Shown here: positions 59,184 to 64,000 of the stretch, piece after piece
Numbering within the stretch: position 1 is the first letter of the stretch
Layout: each line of letters opens with the position of its first letter
Assembly (NCBI RefSeq): GCF_000296815.2
Contig: NZ_CAIT01000009.1
Coordinates: 1 to 64,000, forward strand
Reading direction: 5' to 3'
From: Fibrisoma limi BUZ 3
GTDB lineage: Bacteria > Bacteroidota > Bacteroidia > Cytophagales > Spirosomataceae
DNA: 64,000 nt
The notes under the pieces: model-generated
Databases searched by the model: none
Seen by the model: the letters and a program-made list of their open reading frames with translations, nothing else
What the model was told of the DNA's origin: nothing
Position numbers and translations under genes: made by a program

Positions 59184-62100
59184 TTAAAATGTCACGTTCA
59201 GGCCAAATATGACCGAGCGAGCTTTCGGGTAACTCAGGTAGTCGATACCGTACGACGAAATACCGTTGACGGTCCGGTCGGTGTTTACTTCCGGATCGTA
59301 GCCGTTGTACTTGGTGATGACGAACAGGTTCTGGCCGGTGGCCGAGAGCCGGATGTTCGAAATCCACCGCTTCATACCGATCAATTGTGGATTCAGGTTA
59401 TACCCCAGCGTCAGGTTGTTCAGCCGGAAGAACGCACCGTCTTTCAGGAAGCGGGTCGACACCGGAGCGGAGTTGTTGATTGACTCCGTCGGCTCACCCA
59501 CCGACTCGGCCGGACCGTTCAGGCCTTTCACCAGACGAGCTTTGTAGAAGAAGGCGTTGGCCGTGTTGTCGTACAGTTTGTTGCCCGATACGCCGTTGAA
59601 GTTAGCCGTCAGGTCGAAGCCTTTGAACGATACGCTCCCATTCAGGTTGTACTGCCGCGTGGGCAGGGCGCTACCAGCCGCAATCCGGTCTTTGTCCGTT
59701 CCGCCAATACCGTCGCCGTCTACATCGCGGTAGAGGCTCACGCCCTTGTCGTCGATGCCGATGTACTCGCGGAGGAAGAACGTACCGATCGGCTGACCGT
59801 TCACGTAGCCATTGATTGTGGCCGACGTCAGACCAGCCCCCGTGGCCGAACCCGACGTAATGACCGTGTAGGGCGAATTGTTCACTACGTTCTTGATGAA
59901 CGTAACGTTACCGCCCAGGTCGAAACGCAGGCCACTCTGGCCGACATACCGGTAGTTCAGCCCCAGTTCAACGCCCTGGTTGGTGATGGTCATGTCTGGT
60001 ACGTTGGTCCAGTACGTAGCCGCCGGCTGGATGGGGTCGGCCGGAATCACTTCGAGCAGAATTTTGCCCGACACCTTGCGGAAATAATCGACCGTACCCG
60101 TCAGGGCACCTTTGAACAGACCAAAATCCAGACCTACGTCGGTTTGCGTCGACACCTCCCACTGAATATCGGGGTTAGCGAGCCGGGTGTAGGTTGTTCC
60201 GGCCGGGTAAGTTGTCGAGTTGTCGAGCGGATAGCTGGTCGTTGCCGATACGTTCGACGTAAACAGGGCTTGGGTGATCTTCGACGGAATCTCCTGGTTA
60301 CCCGTTTGCCCCCAGCCCGCGCGCAGTTTCAGGTCGGAGAAGGGTCCCGATTGCAGGAAGGGCTCTTCCGACAAGCGCCAGCCCGCCGAGAACGAGGGGA
60401 AAACACCGTACTTGTTGTTGGCACCAAACTTACTCGATCCGTCGGCCCGTACCGTTGCGGTCAGCAGGTAGCGGTCCCGGTACGAATAGTTGACCCGCGA
60501 GAAGAACGACTGCAGTTCGTTTTCGAGCGCAAAGCCACCCGGCCGGTTGTTCGCCAGCGTCAGGTCCTGACCAAGCCCAGGGTTGTAGATTGGCTCAATC
60601 GGCGAAATCGGGAATTTGTTAATGCTCCAGTTACGTCCCGAGATTGAGAACTTCTGATACGAGTGCCCCAACAGCGCCGTCAGGTTGTGGTTGTTCCAGC
60701 CGCGGGTGTAGGTGAAGTAGTTCTCGATCAGTACGTTCTGGTTATTACCGTAGATACTTTCGAGCCGCCCGTCCTGCTGAGGGACCGTGCTGGCCAGCGA
60801 TTGCAGATCCCGCGTTGAGCTGGAATTGTCGACGCCCAGATTCAACTTATAAACGAGGTCTTTCGTGATTTTGAACGAAGGCGATACGTTGGCCACAACC
60901 CGGTTAATCGTCGTGATATCTTTTTGAAGATTGAGTGTCAGCAGCGGGTTCGTGAAGGCCTGGTACCGCGCCGGGGCACCCGTGGCATCATAAGCCGGAT
61001 AAGTCGGGTTTGCCGATATGGCAGCTCCAACGATGCTCTCGATCGGAGGCCGTTGGTTGTACGTTTGTGAGGCCGTCAGATTCACATCCAGCGTGAGCCG
61101 GTCTTCCAGGAATCGCTGCGACGCATTGAAGCGGCCCGTATAGCGGTTGAACTGGCTGTTTTTCAGAATACCCTCCTGGTTCTGTACGCTCAGCGATCCG
61201 TAATACGTCAGCTTGTCGTTACCCCCACTCAAGCCGACGTTATAATCCTGCGTAACGGCTGTCCGGCTGATTTCACGCTGCCAGTCCGTCGAAGCTTTCT
61301 GATCGTCCAGCACACCCCCTACGGCTACCACCTGCTGGCGGAATTCGTCGGCCGTAAACACATCGATCGGACGGGCCATGTTCGAGATACCGACGTTGGC
61401 CGACAGGGTCAGGTTCGACGTACCGGCTTTCCCTTTTTTGGTCGTAATCAGGATAACGCCGTTAGCACCACGGGCACCGTAAATGGCCGTTGCTGAAGCA
61501 TCTTTCAGCACGTCGATGGCTTCAATATCCTGCGGATTCAGAAAGCTCAGTGGGTTGGTAGCGCCCCCCGTGCTGGAGTTATCCAGCGGAATACCATCCA
61601 GGACAAACAGGGGCGTACTACCCGTACGAACGCCACCGGGTCCGCGTACGGTAATGTTCTGCCGGCCACCGGGTTCACCACTCGCCGAGGTTACGTTCAC
61701 CCCGGCTACTTTACCCTGCAGGAGTTGTTCGGGCGAGTTGATGATCCCCCGGTTAAATTCGGTGCTTTTTACGGTTGTCAGGGCACCTGTCGCGTCTTTC
61801 TTGGTGGTGGTACCGTAGCCGATCACCACAACCTGCGCCAGTTCGGATGCCGACGGAGCCAGCGAAACGTTTATTGTCGTGCGGTTGCCCACGCGAATCT
61901 CCTGGGAGACAAACCCAATAAAACCAATAACAAGTACCGCGTCTTCGTTAGGAACCGCGATCCGGAAGTTCCCACTTGCATCGGTGGATGTGCCGCGCTG
62001 CGTTCCTTTCAGTAGAACGGTGCAACCGGCCAGCGCTTCGTTGGTAGTTGCATCGATGACCCGACCACTAACTGTTATATCGGCCGTCGGCTGATTAGGT

Positions 62101-62246
62101 TGACTTGGTGTGTTCGCAGACTGATTCAGTACTGTATCGTTTGCCCATGCAGCAGCAGGCAGGATAGCTACCATGATCAAACCCAGCAGCAACCCCCATC
62201 GAAACCGATCGGTCAGCCAATAGAGAGGATGATAAAAAAAATCCAT
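59184..62246 (-). CDS. SusC/RagA-family TonB-linked outer membrane transporter (second)
   Basis: 1020 residues. A long N-terminal signal region (to about residue 36, AAAWA) precedes the carboxypeptidase-like domain (ITVSGRVIDATTNEALAGCTV), LAQVVVIGYGTTTKKDATGA (TonB-box and the SusC signature), plug (LLQGKVAGVNV; RTGSTPLFVLDGIPLDNSS) and barrel ending SVIFGLNVTF. The Cys in ALAGCTV is unusual for this position. It imports oligomers with its SusD partner downstream. The 335-nt AT-rich leader upstream has no recognised operator or anti-sigma gene. Confidence 0.93.
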   Translation of the reverse strand: MDFFYHPLYWLTDRFRWGLLLGLIMVAILPAAAWANDTVLNQSANTPSQPNQPTADITVSGRVIDATTNEALAGCTVLLKGTQRGTSTDASGNFRIAVPNEDAVLVIGFIGFVSQEIRVGNRTTINVSLAPSASELAQVVVIGYGTTTKKDATGALTTVKSTEFNRGIINSPEQLLQGKVAGVNVTSASGEPGGRQNITVRGPGGVRTGSTPLFVLDGIPLDNSSTGGATNPLSFLNPQDIEAIDVLKDASATAIYGARGANGVILITTKKGKAGTSNLTLSANVGISNMARPIDVFTADEFRQQVVAVGGVLDDQKASTDWQREISRTAVTQDYNVGLSGGNDKLTYYGSLSVQNQEGILKNSQFNRYTGRFNASQRFLEDRLTLDVNLTASQTYNQRPPIESIVGAAISANPTYPAYDATGAPARYQAFTNPLLTLNLQKDITTINRVVANVSPSFKITKDLVYKLNLGVDNSSSTRDLQSLASTVPQQDGRLESIYGNNQNVLIENYFTYTRGWNNHNLTALLGHSYQKFSISGRNWSINKFPISPIEPIYNPGLGQDLTLANNRPGGFALENELQSFFSRVNYSYRDRYLLTATVRADGSSKFGANNKYGVFPSFSAGWRLSEEPFLQSGPFSDLKLRAGWGQTGNQEIPSKITQALFTSNVSATTSYPLDNSTTYPAGTTYTRLANPDIQWEVSTQTDVGLDFGLFKGALTGTVDYFRKVSGKILLEVIPADPIQPAATYWTNVPDMTITNQGVELGLNYRYVGQSGLRFDLGGNVTFIKNVVNNSPYTVITSGSATGAGLTSATINGYVNGQPIGTFFLREYIGIDDKGVSLYRDVDGDGIGGTDKDRIAAGSALPTRQYNLNGSVSFKGFDLTANFNGVSGNKLYDNTANAFFYKARLVKGLNGPAESVGEPTESINNSAPVSTRFLKDGAFFRLNNLTLGYNLNPQLIGMKRWISNIRLSATGQNLFVITKYNGYDPEVNTDRTVNGISSYGIDYLSYPKARSVIFGLNVTF

Positions 62247-62511
62247 AGCAGGAAGTTTAAATTCAACGACAAATTTCCGGGTATGCTTCTTTAGTCGAAA
62301 TGCATTGAGGGGGAATTAAAGAATTGATAATACGCTCGTTATTTATCTAATAGTTGACTTTAGCACTTTGTGAACTTTTCCAGTAATTAATTATAAATAC
62401 TGCTATCCGTCAGAAGGTTGCCTGCAATAAAATTCAATTATTTCTGGTTCAACTACAAATTAATATTATGAGCGGATTAATTGATAGACGCCATTAACTA
62501 AGATAATTTAA
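62247..62511. other. AT-rich leader of the second SusC gene
   Basis: No gene is seen. The base composition is clearly more AT than the flanking genes, similar to the leader of the first SusC gene (6640-6780). No clear -7 element or operator could be assigned. Confidence 0.5.
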
Positions 62512-62562
62512 CAAAAAGGGCCAGGGCACATGCAAGTCAATGACATGCATAGGCCCTGGCCC
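62512..62562 (-). terminator. Intrinsic terminator after DUF6069 gene
   Basis: A 10-bp stem GGGCCAGGGC (62518-62527) with complement 62553-62562, followed on the minus strand by TTTTT. Confidence 0.85.
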
Positions 62563-62581
62563 ATTATAGCTGTATGTGTGA

Positions 62582-63001
62582 TTAACTACGAGCGAAGCGA
62601 TTAAAGGTGAACACCACTACCCCCGCTACCACAACATGCATTAATTCCAGAATAACGACCATGCCGATCGGTACGTTGGGGATGCTGAACGGTGAGAAAA
62701 ACGACAGCAGAACGATAACAGCCGCAACGATATTGAATAGACGCAGCGGGTTCCTGGTGAATCGATTCAGGATAACCAGCACCAGGCCGGCTACTAAAGA
62801 TGGCAGTAGCGACGCGATCAGTACCGGCACAGCGCTCAGGGGCTCACCGGCATTGGGAATGATCAGATCGCCGGGGATGGCCCCCGTGGCTAAGCCGATC
62901 TGAAACAGTAAGACGTTAACAATAGCCGATATAACACCGGCGATGGCAGCCAGCGACAGCACCCTGCCGACACTGGGAGTAGATGAAATCCGGGTTTCCA
63001 T
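62582..63001 (-). CDS. DUF6069 family membrane protein
   Basis: 139 residues with four hydrophobic segments (LSLAAIAGVISAIVNVLLF; VLIASLLPSLVAGLVLVIL; IVAAVIVLLSFFSPF; VVILELMHVVVAGVVVF). The order and lengths match the DUF6069 family of small inner-membrane proteins with unknown function. It is a single-gene unit with its own terminator, downstream of the TetR regulator that reads in the same direction. Confidence 0.75.
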   Translation of the reverse strand: METRISSTPSVGRVLSLAAIAGVISAIVNVLLFQIGLATGAIPGDLIIPNAGEPLSAVPVLIASLLPSLVAGLVLVILNRFTRNPLRLFNIVAAVIVLLSFFSPFSIPNVPIGMVVILELMHVVVAGVVVFTFNRFARS

Positions 63002-63111
63002 ACAACAAACGAGTTAATTAATTAGCATTGATTTAGTGGTAAGTCCAGTGAGTTGCGCCGTCTGCTCCCAGACTATTCGCGCAGTTCATTATTCAGTAAG
63101 GCAGCCGATGA

Positions 63112-63228
63112 TTAAATGGGTTTGCCTTTGCGGTTTATCAGCACCGATTGATTGGCCTTTGCATTTCGTCCGGTGGCGAACGTCGCTACTACCTGCTCGT
63201 GTTCTGCAGGGTTGAAGCAGCCGGTCAA
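63112..63228 (-). CDS. Small ORF or remnant between DUF6069 and TetR genes
   Basis: A minus-strand frame of 38 codons ending in TAA (63114-63112), opening LTGCFNPAEHEQVVATFATG and ending in a basic tail (NRKGKPI). The only in-frame ATG (63258) is nine codons before an in-frame TGA (63231-63229), so either a TTG start is used or the gene is broken. Residue use looks coding-like. No family is recognised. Confidence 0.3.
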   Translation of the reverse strand: MTGCFNPAEHEQVVATFATGRNAKANQSVLINRKGKPI

Positions 63229-63296
63229 TCAAAGATCCAGTTTATATCGTCGCTTCATTTTATAACACTGTTTTTATCAAGCAAAAAATAAAAGGC

Positions 63297-63875
63297 TCAT
63301 AAGCCTTTTATAAAACGGCCGATGGCGTCTTCTACTAATTGTTCAAAACGGCCAATCGCTTCCGGATGACAATCGTGATGGGCCATGGCAACAAACCCCT
63401 GTATCAGCGCAAACCAGTGCATAAGCACTGACTCAACATCATCGCTCGTTAATTGGCTCAAAACATTCCGTATGCTCTGCAAACCTTCTTCGGCTTCCTG
63501 AGCAGCATCGCTATGGCACACCGCACCGTCGAGGTTAAACATGAGCGCGTACCGTTCCGGATTCTCCTTAGCAAACCGCAGCATCGCCAGCGACACAGCT
63601 TTTAGTTGCTTTTTGGGTTTGTCGGGCCGCTCCGCCAAAGCGGCTAGCTGAGCATCGCGCAGTTGCCGAAAACCTTCCCGCTGCAACTCGGCCAGAATAG
63701 CCTCCTTCCCACCAAAATAATGATAAATAGCTGTCGTACTGGTCTGGAGCCGGTCAGCAATCTTGCGGGTGGATACGCCCGGCCAGCCTTCTTCGCCCGC
63801 CAGCGTGAGGGTCTGACGAAGAATATCCTGCTTGAGCGACTCCTGGTATTCTGCTTTCCGTGACATCTTAGCCAT
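63297..63875 (-). CDS. TetR/AcrR-family regulator (WHG-type C-terminal domain)
   Basis: 192 residues. The HTH is at GVSTRKIADRLQTSTTAIYHYFGGK (here TRKIADRLQTSTTAIYHYF, about residues 36-54). The C-terminal helical domain has FAKENPERYALMF and VLMHWFALIQGFVAMA, typical of the TetR WHG group. It may control the divergent gene that seems to start at 63960 or the DUF6069 gene downstream. The Met at 63866 is an alternative start. Confidence 0.88.
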   Translation of the reverse strand: MAKMSRKAEYQESLKQDILRQTLTLAGEEGWPGVSTRKIADRLQTSTTAIYHYFGGKEAILAELQREGFRQLRDAQLAALAERPDKPKKQLKAVSLAMLRFAKENPERYALMFNLDGAVCHSDAAQEAEEGLQSIRNVLSQLTSDDVESVLMHWFALIQGFVAMAHHDCHPEAIGRFEQLVEDAIGRFIKGL

Positions 63876-63959
63876 ATAACGCTGTTACAAAATAAAAGTT
63901 CTGATTAGTTTTAGAAATATGTCTGCCTCTGAATTGTAGTCTCTCTGATCACTTTTTCT

Positions 63960-64000
63960 ATGCTTAACCTGGTAAAAGGAACTCGCCTGTTTACAGTTAA
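63960..64000 (+). CDS. Possible start of next gene, truncated by window end
   Basis: ATG at 63960 opens a frame (MLNLVKGTRLFTV) that stays open to the window edge, divergent from the TetR gene. Too short to identify. Confidence 0.25.
   Translation, partial: MLNLVKGTRLFTV

Noticed and set aside
1-64000. CRISPR arrays, rRNA, tRNA and complete insertion sequences
   Set aside because: No regularly spaced direct repeats, no transposase genes and no recognisable structural RNA were seen.

Overview
The window looks like a chromosome segment of a GC-moderate (roughly mid-50s % G+C by eye) Bacteroidota member, most likely Cytophagales close to Spirosoma and relatives (family-level assignment is inference). 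Evidence: two SusC/SusD pairs, many TonB-dependent receptors carrying an N-terminal carboxypeptidase-like domain, bacillithiol synthase BshA, fatty-acid 2-hydroxylase, and repeated Bacteroidota-type -7 promoter elements (TAnnTTTG). No rRNA, tRNA, CRISPR array or complete insertion sequence was recognised.

Layout. 1-4.5 kb: membrane lipid and redox housekeeping (FA 2-hydroxylase, NDH-2, bshA, UbiA prenyltransferase). 4.5-6.5 kb: secreted TapB-like protein, an acidic lipoprotein and a MerC-family protein around a double operator. 6.6-19.5 kb: a peptide-utilisation block (SusC, SusD, lipoprotein, M14, M20 and M14 peptidases). 19.6-34.3 kb: a metal-starvation block: His-rich lipoprotein, COG0523 GTPase, TonB receptor, two pairs of ABC-2/DUF3526-type permeases with one ATPase, a DUF5916 protein, and an AztD-like zinc chaperone. 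34.5-41.7 kb: a minus-strand copper-type locus (MbnH, MbnP, SCO, helical lipoprotein, BNR protein, TonB receptor, small Cys protein). 41.9-49 kb: AraC regulator, membrane proteins, an ABC exporter, then a DUF6660/TonB/CDF cation module. 49-53 kb: RhaT, GH15, MOSC. 53-56 kb: an AT-richer accessory island (Mrr-like nuclease, higBA, gene remnant). 56-57.3 kb: SDR with TetR. 57.4-62.2 kb: a second SusC/SusD pair. The right end carries a DUF6069 membrane protein, a TetR regulator and the possible start of another gene.

The strongest signal is a shared 15-bp inverted repeat, TGCAAC-N3-GTTGCA, found eight times and always over a promoter of the metal genes (5909, 5932, 6016, 19588, 20252, 27097, 34344, 34384). 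Gene content (COG0523 GTPase, AztD-like chaperone, His-rich lipoprotein, TonB receptor) points to a zinc-responsive Fur-family (Zur) regulon; the regulator itself is not in the window. At three of the promoters the operator is the centre of a 47-49 bp palindrome whose arms differ from site to site. The candidate undescribed system is the Zur-controlled unit 20.2-33.1 kb: TonB receptor plus two ABC-2 permease pairs sharing one ATPase, in place of the usual ZnuABC importer.
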